Assembly: GCF_031326345.1 (NCBI RefSeq)
Contig: NZ_CP133671.1
Coordinates: 3,968,001-4,032,000 of the forward strand
Direction: 5' to 3'
DNA: 64,000 nucleotides
DNA from: Aureispira sp. CCB-E
Lineage (GTDB): Bacteria > Bacteroidota > Bacteroidia > Chitinophagales > Saprospiraceae
Shown in pieces: positions 1 through 7,601 of the stretch (the first letter of the stretch is position 1; the number at the start of each line of letters is the position of its first letter). The notes under the pieces are model-generated. The model was given only the letters and a program-made list of their open reading frames with translations. It had not been told where the DNA came from and did not search any database. The position numbers were made by a program, and so were the translations under genes.

Positions 1-375
1 AAGGGGAAGTCTATTGCTGTTGTTACGTATGGTATGGGGGTACACTGGGCATTGAATGCAGCAAAGAATTTGGATGGTCGTGTTGAAATTATTGATTTAC
101 GGACATTGTATCCATTAGATACAGCTACTATTTTTGATGCAGTTAAAAAACATGGTAGGTGTTTGGTGGTAACAGAAGAGGCTGTTAATTGTACCTTTGC
201 TCAAAGTGTTGCTGCTAGAATCCAAGAGAATTGCTTTGAATATTTGGATGCTCCTGTGCGAACACTCGGTTCAATTGACGTTCCTGCAATTCCATTAAAC
301 CAAGTTTTAGAAAAAACAATGTTGCCGTCTACTCAAAAAGTAGAGGACGCTATTCTCAACTTGTTAGAATATTAG
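1..375 (+). CDS. 2-oxoacid dehydrogenase E1 component, beta subunit (3' end only)
   Basis: This is the C-terminal end of a thiamine-diphosphate-dependent E1 subunit (pyruvate or branched-chain 2-oxoacid dehydrogenase). The reading frame is open from base 1, so the gene starts before the window. The visible part is a transketolase C-terminal domain: it opens with SIAVVTYGMGVHWAL, continues with EIIDLRTLYPLD, and includes VVTEEA. This domain helps form the E1 dimer and bind E2. The ending LPSTQKVEDAILNLLEY resembles the single-chain alpha/beta E1 fusions common in Bacteroidota, but the alpha part cannot be seen. The substrate cannot be told from this fragment. Confidence 0.9.
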   Translation, partial: KGKSIAVVTYGMGVHWALNAAKNLDGRVEIIDLRTLYPLDTATIFDAVKKHGRCLVVTEEAVNCTFAQSVAARIQENCFEYLDAPVRTLGSIDVPAIPLNQVLEKTMLPSTQKVEDAILNLLEY

Positions 376-403
376 ATTAAAACTAGTTGGAGACTTTTAT
401 AGC

Positions 404-432
404 GTGGTTTTAAACCAAAAGGGTTTAAAATA
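404..432. terminator. Weak hairpin after the E1 gene
   Basis: TTTTAAACC (408-416) pairs with GGTTTAAAA (422-430) around a 5-base loop, about 30 bases after the E1 stop. The stem is AT-rich and no T-tract follows, so it is only a possible terminator. Confidence 0.25.
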
Positions 433-602
433 AAATTGGAGAAACAACCAATTTAATATTGAAATAAAAAGAAATGAACAGAATGCTAATTTAGTGATTT
501 AAATCATTTTAGGACTTATGAAATGTCTTTTTTTCTTAGTTAGAATAAAGGTAATATTGCATTATAAGAAATATTTAATCATGCTTAATTACTAATAACA
601 TT

Positions 603-1424
603 ATGAAAAAAATACTCGTTCCATTCAATTTTTCAGTTTCATCAAGTTGGGGCTTTTGTTATGCTTATGAATTAGCGGCATCTATTGGTGCTGAGATTAT
701 TGTAGTGAATATGTATACGGCTGCTATGGAGTCTACTTATTCCTTAGAAAAACTGCAAGCCAACGCACATAAAAGAAAGCTAGAAATCTTAGAACATTTA
801 AAAGCAGCAACGCAGTATCCGACAGCTTCTCAATCTGTAAAAGTGTCTTATGATATTGACTATGGTTTGAAGGATGATATTACTTTGTATGCCAAACGCC
901 AAGATGTGGATTTGATTGTGATGGGAACGGATGGCAATGATAAAGTTTTGAATAAGCTTTGGGGAAGTAATACAAGTGCTGTCATTAACAATGCACACTG
1001 TCCTGTATTGGCGATTCCTAATGGGACTAGTTTTAAGTCGGTAAAAACGATAGCGTATGCCACTAATTTTGATGAAAAAGACATAGAGTCAATCACGCAA
1101 TTAGGGCGTGTTGCTGAGGCAACCAATGCAACTTTATTCTGTGTGCATGTCAATCTATTTAGCGAGGCTCCAAAGACCGAGGAGGCAGCAGTTTTTGAAA
1201 CAAAACTACAAGCTAATCTACCTGATTTGCCAATCGTATTTCATGCTTGGAGTGCACATAATGTAGAAGATGGTTTGGAAATTTTTTGTCGGGTAAACCA
1301 AATAGATATGTTAGCTATGTTGACTCACAATCGTTCTACTTGGGACAAGTTGTTTGGAGAGCATAGTGTGACAAAATCAATGGCAATGCGGAATAAACTA
1401 CCTTTGCTAGCGTTTCACGGATAA
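603..1424 (+). CDS. Universal stress protein, tandem UspA domains (copy 1)
   Basis: A cytoplasmic protein of 273 residues made of two UspA folds. The first domain keeps the ATP-binding signature G-x2-G-x9-G(S/T): GTDG, nine residues, then GSNT, followed by CPVLAIP. The second domain has lost the glycines (LTHN...FGEH) and probably does not bind nucleotide. UspA proteins help cells survive starvation or stress, but the specific role here is unknown. A paralogue with the same layout follows 54 bases downstream, so the two probably share a transcript. The ATG at 603 follows an AT-rich leader and puts the usual first strand (KKILVPFNFS) at the N-terminus. Confidence 0.9.
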   Translation: MKKILVPFNFSVSSSWGFCYAYELAASIGAEIIVVNMYTAAMESTYSLEKLQANAHKRKLEILEHLKAATQYPTASQSVKVSYDIDYGLKDDITLYAKRQDVDLIVMGTDGNDKVLNKLWGSNTSAVINNAHCPVLAIPNGTSFKSVKTIAYATNFDEKDIESITQLGRVAEATNATLFCVHVNLFSEAPKTEEAAVFETKLQANLPDLPIVFHAWSAHNVEDGLEIFCRVNQIDMLAMLTHNRSTWDKLFGEHSVTKSMAMRNKLPLLAFHG

Positions 1425-1478
1425 AATATTGTAGTATACGGAAGTGGATTTTTAAGATATAAAAAACATAGGAACATC

Positions 1479-2306
1479 ATGGATAGAATAATTGTACCAG
1501 TCGATTTTTCATCGGCTTCAAGTTGGGGCTTTTATTACGCCTATAATATAGCAAAGGAAATAGGATCAGAACTAGTTGTCGTTCATTTGTACTGGCCTCC
1601 TTATGTGGAGTCAACTTACCCAGTAGATATGATTCAAACGATTATTAACGAGAAAGAAACAGAGGTTCTAAAGCATCTAAAAGCAGCAACGAGACCTCCT
1701 TTGGGAGACAAAGATGATGTTGCAATACGTTACATCGTTCAGTCAGGCTCTGAAAATTCTATTGTAGACATTGCAACTGAAAATGAGGCTGATTTGATTG
1801 TGATGGGCACACATGGATCAGGGAAAGCATTGGACAAGGTGTGGGGAACAAACACAGCTAATGTAATTGAAAGCGCAACTTGTCCTGTATTGGCGATTCC
1901 TATCGGAGCGGATTATAAAGGAGTTGGTAGTATTGCCTATGCTACAGATTTTGATGATAAAGACACTGAATTGTTGTTGCAATTGACTTTAATTGCGACG
2001 GCAATCAAAGCAAAAGTACATTGTGTGCATATCAATCAAGCCGATGCGCCTTATGATGATAAGAAAGAGGTTGCGTTTAGAACTTCTTTTCAAAAGAATT
2101 TTTCCAGTTTGCCTGTAACTTATTCGGTGTGGAGTGCCAACGAAATAGAAGATGGCTTGGAGACATTTTGTCGAGTCAATAAAATAGATGTGTTGGCGAT
2201 GTTGACGCACAAGAAAAGTCTTTGGGGAAAAGTTTTTGGAGGGGCTAGTATTACTAAAAAAATGACAATGCAAACCAAATTACCATTGTTAGCATTTCAT
2301 AAGTAA
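1479..2306 (+). CDS. Universal stress protein, tandem UspA domains (copy 2)
   Basis: A 275-residue paralogue of the preceding gene with two UspA folds. Domain 1 keeps the nucleotide-binding motif GTHG-x9-GTNT and the CPVLAIP strand. Domain 2 is degenerate (LTHKKSLWGKVFGG), as in copy 1. The openings MDRIIVPVDFSSASSWGFYYAYN and MKKILVPFNFSVSSSWGFCYAYE are clearly alike, which indicates a tandem duplication followed by divergence. A strong hairpin about 100 bases past the stop probably ends the pair's transcript. Confidence 0.9.
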   Translation: MDRIIVPVDFSSASSWGFYYAYNIAKEIGSELVVVHLYWPPYVESTYPVDMIQTIINEKETEVLKHLKAATRPPLGDKDDVAIRYIVQSGSENSIVDIATENEADLIVMGTHGSGKALDKVWGTNTANVIESATCPVLAIPIGADYKGVGSIAYATDFDDKDTELLLQLTLIATAIKAKVHCVHINQADAPYDDKKEVAFRTSFQKNFSSLPVTYSVWSANEIEDGLETFCRVNKIDVLAMLTHKKSLWGKVFGGASITKKMTMQTKLPLLAFHK

Positions 2307-2411
2307 TTGTCTAAGAATATAGCATTGCTGTTTTGTGTTCTGATCATCATTAGTCTACTTGAAAAACATACAGTTTTTGAAGACTACTGGAAATAAAAAC
2401 TTAAAGCTTTG

Positions 2412-2444
2412 TAGTCCGCTAATAGTATGAAAATTAGCGGACTA
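2412..2444 (+). terminator. Hairpin after the universal stress protein pair
   Basis: A perfect 12-bp stem, TAGTCCGCTAAT (2412-2423) with ATTAGCGGACTA (2433-2444), has a 9-base loop. Only a loose T-rich tail follows. Its position between the stress genes and paaE fits a terminator. Confidence 0.55.
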
Positions 2445-2584
2445 TTGGCTGTTATTATAAAAGCAAGATAGCAAGCTAATTGCGACTACTTGCGAATCAA
2501 TGATTTTACAATTGAAAATTATTATTTAGAAAAAAAATCTATGCTATTATTAATACGGTGTAGATTTCCTAAGTTACAAGATAA

Positions 2585-3667
2585 ATGAAACCAACATTTC
2601 ACACCTTAAAAGTTAAAGAAGTTCGTAAGGAAACGCGTGATTGCTGTTCTATTGCTTTTGAAATTCCTGAAGAGTTAAAGCTAGCTTATGATTTTACGCA
2701 AGGGCAGTATTTGACCTTAAAAAAAGATATTAACAATGAAGATATTCGCCGTTCGTACAGCATATGCACAAGTCCGAATGACGATGAGTTGAGAGTGGCT
2801 GTGAAACAGGTGCATAATGGTAAATTCTCTACATTTGCCAATCATCAACTAAAAGCTGGTGATACTTTGGATGTAATGACACCAATGGGAAACTTTTATA
2901 CAGAGTTGGACCCAAATCAAGAGAAGCACTATGTTGGTTTTGCCGCAGGTAGTGGTATTACGCCAATTATCTCGATTATGAAAACAGTTTTGGAAACCGA
3001 ACCCAAGAGCCGTTTTACTTTGTTTTATGGAAATAAGAATACAGGTTCAATTATCTTTAAAGAGGAAATTGAAGCCTTAAAAAATAGCTACATGGAGCGT
3101 CTAGTAGTGCATTATTTTTTGAGTCGAGAAATGTTGGATGCTCCCTTGATGAATGGGCGTATTGATAAAGAAAAATGTACCGCTATTTTTGATACTTTGT
3201 TGGATGTATCAGAGATTGACGATTGTTTTTCTTGTGGTCCTGAGTCTATGATTTTTGCTGTAAAAGATGCTTTGTTAGAACGTGACTTTGATGAAGCAAA
3301 AATTCACTTTGAACTATTTACGTCTCCCTTGGGTAAATTAGGAGTTGAAAAGAAAATTGAGGTGAAGGAGACCAACAAAGGAAAGTCCTCTCAAATAACT
3401 GTTAATTTGGATGGAAAGGCTTTTCAGTTTGATTTGCCTTTTGGAACAGACAATTTACTTGATGCAGCGTTGAAACAAGGTGCTGATTTGCCTTTTGCTT
3501 GTAAGGGAGGAGTTTGTTGTACATGCAAAGCAAAAATAAAAGAAGGGACAGTAGATATGGCGCTAAATTATGCTTTGGAAAAGGATGAAGTAGAAGCTGG
3601 TTTTATTTTAACTTGCCAAGCTTATCCAACGACAGATAAGGTAGTTATAGACTTTGACGAAGTCTAA
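2585..3667 (+). CDS. paaE: Phenylacetyl-CoA epoxidase reductase subunit PaaE
   Basis: This subunit passes electrons from NAD(P)H through FAD and a [2Fe-2S] cluster to the diiron PaaA subunit, which epoxidises the ring of phenylacetyl-CoA. It has 360 residues. The FAD motif RRSYSI is at 55-60, the nucleotide-binding AGSGITP at about 121-127, CGPESM follows, and a C-terminal plant-type ferredoxin domain carries Cys306, 311, 314 and 344 (C-x4-C-x2-C-x29-C). It is the first gene of a paaE-A-B-C cluster, 105 bases before paaA. In many bacteria paaE comes last, so this order is notable. Confidence 0.93.
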   Translation: MKPTFHTLKVKEVRKETRDCCSIAFEIPEELKLAYDFTQGQYLTLKKDINNEDIRRSYSICTSPNDDELRVAVKQVHNGKFSTFANHQLKAGDTLDVMTPMGNFYTELDPNQEKHYVGFAAGSGITPIISIMKTVLETEPKSRFTLFYGNKNTGSIIFKEEIEALKNSYMERLVVHYFLSREMLDAPLMNGRIDKEKCTAIFDTLLDVSEIDDCFSCGPESMIFAVKDALLERDFDEAKIHFELFTSPLGKLGVEKKIEVKETNKGKSSQITVNLDGKAFQFDLPFGTDNLLDAALKQGADLPFACKGGVCCTCKAKIKEGTVDMALNYALEKDEVEAGFILTCQAYPTTDKVVIDFDEV

Positions 3668-3772
3668 ACTTATCGTTGAATTTGGCGTTATAATTGTACT
3701 AAAATAGAGATACCAAAGATTGTTTGAAATTATTTTTTGAACAATAATTTGCGGTTTTAAATATAACTTATT

Positions 3773-4720
3773 ATGGAAAATACTATTGAGAATTTAGAGG
3801 CAAAATTTCAAGCTAAAATAGATGCTGAAATTAAAATAGAACCAAAGGATTGGATGCCAGAAAAGTATCGCAAAACTTTGGTACGACAAATCTCACAGCA
3901 TGCACATTCTGAAATTGTCGGAATGCTACCAGAAGGAAACTGGATTACAAGAGCTCCTTCTTTGCGTCGTAAAATTGGCTTGCTTGCCAAGGTTCAAGAC
4001 GAAGGTGGGCACGGTTTGTACTTATATAGTGCTGCCGAAACTCTAGGAACATCTAGAGAGCAAATGTTTGAAGACTTAAATTCTGGAAAAGCAAAGTATT
4101 CTAGCATCTTTAATTATCCGACATTAACGTGGGCGGATATTGGGGCTGTTGGATGGTTGGTTGATGGAGCAGCGATTATGAACCAAGTAATGTTGACACG
4201 TGCCTCTTATGGTCCGTATGCTCGTGCGATGGTGCGTATTTGTAAGGAAGAAAGTTTTCACCAACGTCAAGGTTATGAAATAACAATGGCATTGGCACAA
4301 GGAACACCCGAACAGAAAGAAATGGCACAAGATGCTCTAAATCGTTGGTGGTGGCCTTCTTTGATGATGTTTGGTCCTAACGATGCCGACTCAACCCATT
4401 CAGCGCAATCTATGGCTTGGAAAATTAAGCGAAAATCTAACGATGAGTTGCGTCAAGCTTTTGTAGATGCAACAGTGCCTCAAGCAGAATTTTTAGGCTT
4501 AACGATTCCTGACAAAGATTTAAAATGGAATGAGGAGCGTGGGCATTACGACTTTGGCGAAATCGATTGGGAAGAATTTTGGCAAGTTGTAAAAGGCGGT
4601 GGTCCTTGTAACAAGGATCGTTTAAAAGCTCGCAACAAAGCTTATAAAGAGGGTGCTTGGGTACGCGAAGCAGCCATGGCTCATGCTGAAAAACGTGCTG
4701 AAAGAAGAAAAAATAATTAA
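3773..4720 (+). CDS. paaA: 1,2-phenylacetyl-CoA epoxidase, catalytic subunit PaaA
   Basis: The oxygenase subunit inserts one oxygen atom into phenylacetyl-CoA at a carboxylate-bridged diiron centre. At 315 residues it has the normal family length. Metal-ligand motifs are visible as DEGGH (76-80) and EESFH (159-163, the ExxH pattern). The tract [16 protein letters not shown] and the basic C-terminus are also typical. PaaB starts 30 bases later, consistent with co-transcription. This subunit works as a complex with PaaC and receives electrons from PaaE. Confidence 0.95.
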   Translation: MENTIENLEAKFQAKIDAEIKIEPKDWMPEKYRKTLVRQISQHAHSEIVGMLPEGNWITRAPSLRRKIGLLAKVQDEGGHGLYLYSAAETLGTSREQMFEDLNSGKAKYSSIFNYPTLTWADIGAVGWLVDGAAIMNQVMLTRASYGPYARAMVRICKEESFHQRQGYEITMALAQGTPEQKEMAQDALNRWWWPSLMMFGPNDADSTHSAQSMAWKIKRKSNDELRQAFVDATVPQAEFLGLTIPDKDLKWNEERGHYDFGEIDWEEFWQVVKGGGPCNKDRLKARNKAYKEGAWVREAAMAHAEKRAERRKNN

Positions 4721-4750
4721 CTATTAGGAACCACTAAAAATAAAACCATT

Positions 4751-5038
4751 ATGTCTAAGAAAGATTGGCCTCTATGGGAGGTGTTTATCAGAAGTAAAGC
4801 GGGGTTGCACCACAAACATGCTGGAAGTTTGCATGCTGCTGATGAAGAAATGGCAATTGAAAACGCTCGTGATGTTTATACTCGTAGACAAGAAGGTGTG
4901 AGTATCTGGGTGGTAGAATCCAAGCATATTACAGCTTCTATACCAGACGATGGCGACATGCTGTTTGAAGCAGCTAAAACAAAACCGTATCGCCATCCTA
5001 CATTCTATGAAATCCCAGATGAAATCGGACATATGTAG
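4751..5038 (+). CDS. paaB: 1,2-phenylacetyl-CoA epoxidase subunit PaaB
   Basis: A small (95-residue) subunit of the phenylacetyl-CoA epoxidase. The sequence WPLWEVFIRSKAGLHHKHAGSLHA and the segment around ARDVYTRRQEGVSIWVV are characteristic of PaaB. The family bridges PaaAC dimers and is required for full activity, although it has no catalytic residues. It lies between paaA and paaC on the same strand. Confidence 0.94.
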   Translation: MSKKDWPLWEVFIRSKAGLHHKHAGSLHAADEEMAIENARDVYTRRQEGVSIWVVESKHITASIPDDGDMLFEAAKTKPYRHPTFYEIPDEIGHM

Positions 5039-5167
5039 GAGGCTTTGATAAAAATAGGTCTATTTCTGAAATGATAACTTGTGTGTATAGTTGGTTGATT
5101 TTTAATAAAATTAGCTAAAGAGAGGAATGGATGGAAGTTATAAAAAATAATTAAACAACAATAGCTT

Positions 5168-5926
5168 GTGGAAAATAAAGAAGCTTTATTCGAATATGTA
5201 TTGCGTATAGCTGATAATGCGCTAATTTTGGGACATCGTGTTTCTGAATGGTGTGGGCATGGTCCTAGTTTAGAAACCGATATTGGGTTGACCAATATTG
5301 CCTTGGATTTAGTAGGGCATGCTCGTGTTTTGTTGCAATATGCTGCACAGGTCGAAGGAAAAGGACGGTCAGAAGATGACTTGGCTTTCTTGCGTGATAT
5401 TCGTGATTTTAAGAACGTTTTATTGGTCGAGCAGCCCAATGGAAATTTTGCCAATACAATCGCTCGTCAATTTTTATTCGATACCTTTAATTATCACTTT
5501 TTTGCTGCTCTAAGCAACAGCAAGGATGAAAAATTGGTCGCCATCGCCAAAAAATCAATTAAGGAATTAACATATCATTACCGATATAGTGCTGAATGGG
5601 TCATCCGCTTGGGAGATGGAACCGAAGAGAGCCATGAGAAAATGCAAGAGGCTTTAGACGATATTTGGGATTATGCTGGTGAATTGTTTGTGGCAGATGA
5701 GGTAGATGCTAAAATGCTTGAAGAGGGAATAGGAGTAGATTTGGAAGCCATCCGACCGCTTTGGGAGGAGCGTGTAAATGCGATTTTAAAAGAAGCTACA
5801 TTAACACGTCCTAAAGATGGGTGGATTCAAAAAGGCGGCAAGCAAGGGAAACATACCGAACAAATGGGGCTTGTCTTAGCAGAAATGCAATGGATGCAGC
5901 GTGCCTATCCTGGGATGGAATGGTAG
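5168..5926 (+). CDS. paaC: 1,2-phenylacetyl-CoA epoxidase structural subunit PaaC (GTG start)
   Basis: PaaC is a ferritin-fold paralogue of PaaA that lacks the metal site and stabilises the catalytic subunit. At 252 residues it is full length. The segments GHRVSEWCGHGPSLETDIGL, YHYRYSAEWVIRLGDGTEES and the ending MQWMQRAYPGMEW are typical. The start is a GTG at 5168, since no in-frame ATG fits the family N-terminus (ENKEALFEYVLRIADNALILG). The 129-base gap after paaB is long for this cluster. No paaD follows; the next gene is on the other strand. Confidence 0.93.
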   Translation: MENKEALFEYVLRIADNALILGHRVSEWCGHGPSLETDIGLTNIALDLVGHARVLLQYAAQVEGKGRSEDDLAFLRDIRDFKNVLLVEQPNGNFANTIARQFLFDTFNYHFFAALSNSKDEKLVAIAKKSIKELTYHYRYSAEWVIRLGDGTEESHEKMQEALDDIWDYAGELFVADEVDAKMLEEGIGVDLEAIRPLWEERVNAILKEATLTRPKDGWIQKGGKQGKHTEQMGLVLAEMQWMQRAYPGMEW

Positions 5927-5936
5927 CAGCTTGCGT

Positions 5937-5983
5937 TTCAAAATCTTAGACTTACTATACAATAGCATGTCTAAGATTTTGAA
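5937..5983. terminator. Bidirectional terminator between paaC and the ROK kinase gene
   Basis: A perfect 15-bp inverted repeat, TTCAAAATCTTAGAC (5937-5951) and GTCTAAGATTTTGAA (5969-5983), lies between two convergent genes. Its A/T-rich outer bases suit termination in both directions. Confidence 0.65.
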
Positions 5984-6009
5984 TTTGTGTTCTCTATAAA
6001 GGGATGTAT

Positions 6010-6963
6010 CTACAAAGCCCCATTGACATTTTTCCACGCCAATGCTCCTGCTCCTAAAATAGCAGCGTGATGTTGAGGAACAGTAGAAACAAGTAGTTTT
6101 ACTTTGTTTTGAAAGATATTGAGCATGTAGGCTTCCATATAATGTTTGGTGGGGGCTGCAATTAAGGCGCCCGAATTGGCTAAACCTCCGAATAAAATAA
6201 TGGCTTCTGGACTCGTAATGGCAACCGTATTAGCTAAGCTGTAGCCTAATTGTTGGGCTGTATAATCAAAAATTTCCAACGCTAATGCATCTCCTTTTTC
6301 TGCACATTCGGCGATGATTCTTGAGCTAATACGCTCTTGTTCTTGTAGCAAGCTTTTTCCTTCATAGTGTTCTAAACGCTCTTTGGCTGTGCGAACAATT
6401 CCCGTGGCAGAAGCATAGGTTTCTAAGCAACCTTTTCGACTACAGCCACAAAGTCTTCCATCTCGTTCTATAATGGTATGTCCTAACTCTCCTGCAAAAG
6501 CATCGTGTCCATAGATCAGTTCGCCATTAACAACAAAACCACTTCCCAAACCAGTTCCTAAAGTAACAACAACAAAGTCTTTCATGCCTTTAGCTGCGCC
6601 AAAAAGCATTTCTCCTATAGCGGCAGCATTGGCATCGTTGGTAATCCAAACAGGCAAATCAAAATGCGTTTGAAACATTTTTTGTAGAGGAACAATGCCT
6701 TTCCATATCAAATTAGGAGCATGTTCTATTGTGCCGTTAAAATAATTTCCATTGGGAGCGCCAACTCCCATTCCTACTAATTCAAACTGGGGGTGTAGTT
6801 GAAGATCTTCTTTAATGTCTAACGCTAATTTGGCAACAAAGTCATTCGGATTCGTATAGTCCTTTGTTCGAATATTACCTTCCAACTGGACTTGCCCTTG
6901 CTCGTCAATGATGCCCCAAACGGTATTGGTTCCTCCTATATCAATTCCTACAGATACTTTCAA
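6010..6963 (-). CDS. ROK-family sugar kinase (glucokinase-like)
   Basis: A cytoplasmic kinase of 317 residues that probably phosphorylates glucose or a related hexose with ATP. Visible features are the phosphate-binding IDIGGTNT (7-14), the TNDANAA loop with the catalytic Asp (108-114), TLGTGLGSG (134-142), GELGH (158-162), and the ROK zinc motif CGCSRKGCLE with Cys172, 174 and 179. ROK proteins can also be repressors, but there is no N-terminal helix-turn-helix here, so a kinase is favoured. It begins 4 bases after the YciI-like lipoprotein gene, so the two are probably one operon. Confidence 0.88.
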   Translation of the reverse strand: MKVSVGIDIGGTNTVWGIIDEQGQVQLEGNIRTKDYTNPNDFVAKLALDIKEDLQLHPQFELVGMGVGAPNGNYFNGTIEHAPNLIWKGIVPLQKMFQTHFDLPVWITNDANAAAIGEMLFGAAKGMKDFVVVTLGTGLGSGFVVNGELIYGHDAFAGELGHTIIERDGRLCGCSRKGCLETYASATGIVRTAKERLEHYEGKSLLQEQERISSRIIAECAEKGDALALEIFDYTAQQLGYSLANTVAITSPEAIILFGGLANSGALIAAPTKHYMEAYMLNIFQNKVKLLVSTVPQHHAAILGAGALAWKNVNGAL

Positions 6964-6967
6964 TTTA

Positions 6968-7474
6968 TTATTTCTTTATTTTATTATGAATTGTATTAAC
7001 ATCAACTAAAGCCGCAGAACCATACCAAGGGTGAAGTTCCATTACCAAGCTACCTGATTGTATGGCCGGATCTGTATTGGTTAACATTTCTGCTTCTTCG
7101 ATAGTTTTTACATTAAAAATATAAATGCCCCGCAGCTCTCCATCGTCCAAAAAAGGTCCTGCAACAACTAGTTTCCCTTCCTCTGCTAGTTTTCCTATAT
7201 TTTCGAGATGTTTGGTTTGTAATCGTTTAGCTTCTTCAGGGTCTTCAGGTCTATTCGGTCCTTTTTTTAGAAACGCCATAACATATTGACGCATTCCATA
7301 GGCATCAGCTCCTAATCGTTGTGCGAGTAAGCTATCGTAACCTGTTTCGGGTTGTTTATCTACGATAGTTGTCTCTGATTCTATTGTTTTTTGAGCCTGT
7401 TCGTTATTGGCACAAGAATACAGAAAATAGACTACAATTACGATAAATAGGAAAGCTGTTTTTTTGTTTAACAT
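6968..7474 (-). CDS. YciI-like domain lipoprotein
   Basis: A 168-residue exported protein. The N-terminus has a lysine-containing start, a hydrophobic stretch (about 7-20) and a lipobox ending in LYSC, so it should be lipid-anchored. The rest is a YciI-related fold: MRQYVMAFLKKGPNR, HLENIGKLAEEGKLVVAGPF, GIYIFNVKTIEEAEML and a final MELHPWY. YciI-like domains are small ferredoxin-like folds of unclear function. A lipid-anchored form is common in Bacteroidota. It lies directly before the ROK kinase gene. Confidence 0.8.
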   Translation of the reverse strand: MLNKKTAFLFIVIVVYFLYSCANNEQAQKTIESETTIVDKQPETGYDSLLAQRLGADAYGMRQYVMAFLKKGPNRPEDPEEAKRLQTKHLENIGKLAEEGKLVVAGPFLDDGELRGIYIFNVKTIEEAEMLTNTDPAIQSGSLVMELHPWYGSAALVDVNTIHNKIKK

Positions 7475-7559
7475 ACTTGTTGTTTCTTGGTACTCTAGTA
7501 GTAAAATTCTTTCATTTTTACAGAGAATTACTGTAAGAGTATATGGTGTTTATAATAAT

Positions 7560-7591
7560 TAAAGGTACAAAACAGACGGTCTAATTTCAAA
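7560..7591 (-). promoter_or_regulatory. Putative Bacteroidota-type promoter for the YciI/ROK operon
   Basis: Read on the minus strand, TTTG (7591-7588) is separated by 20 bases from TACCTTTA (7567-7560). This is close to the Bacteroidota primary sigma consensus TTTG-N19/20-TAnnTTTG. It ends about 85 bases before the lipoprotein start, in the gap after the methylase-kinase gene. Confidence 0.45.
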
Positions 7592-7601
7592 ACTTTAAAT
7601 G

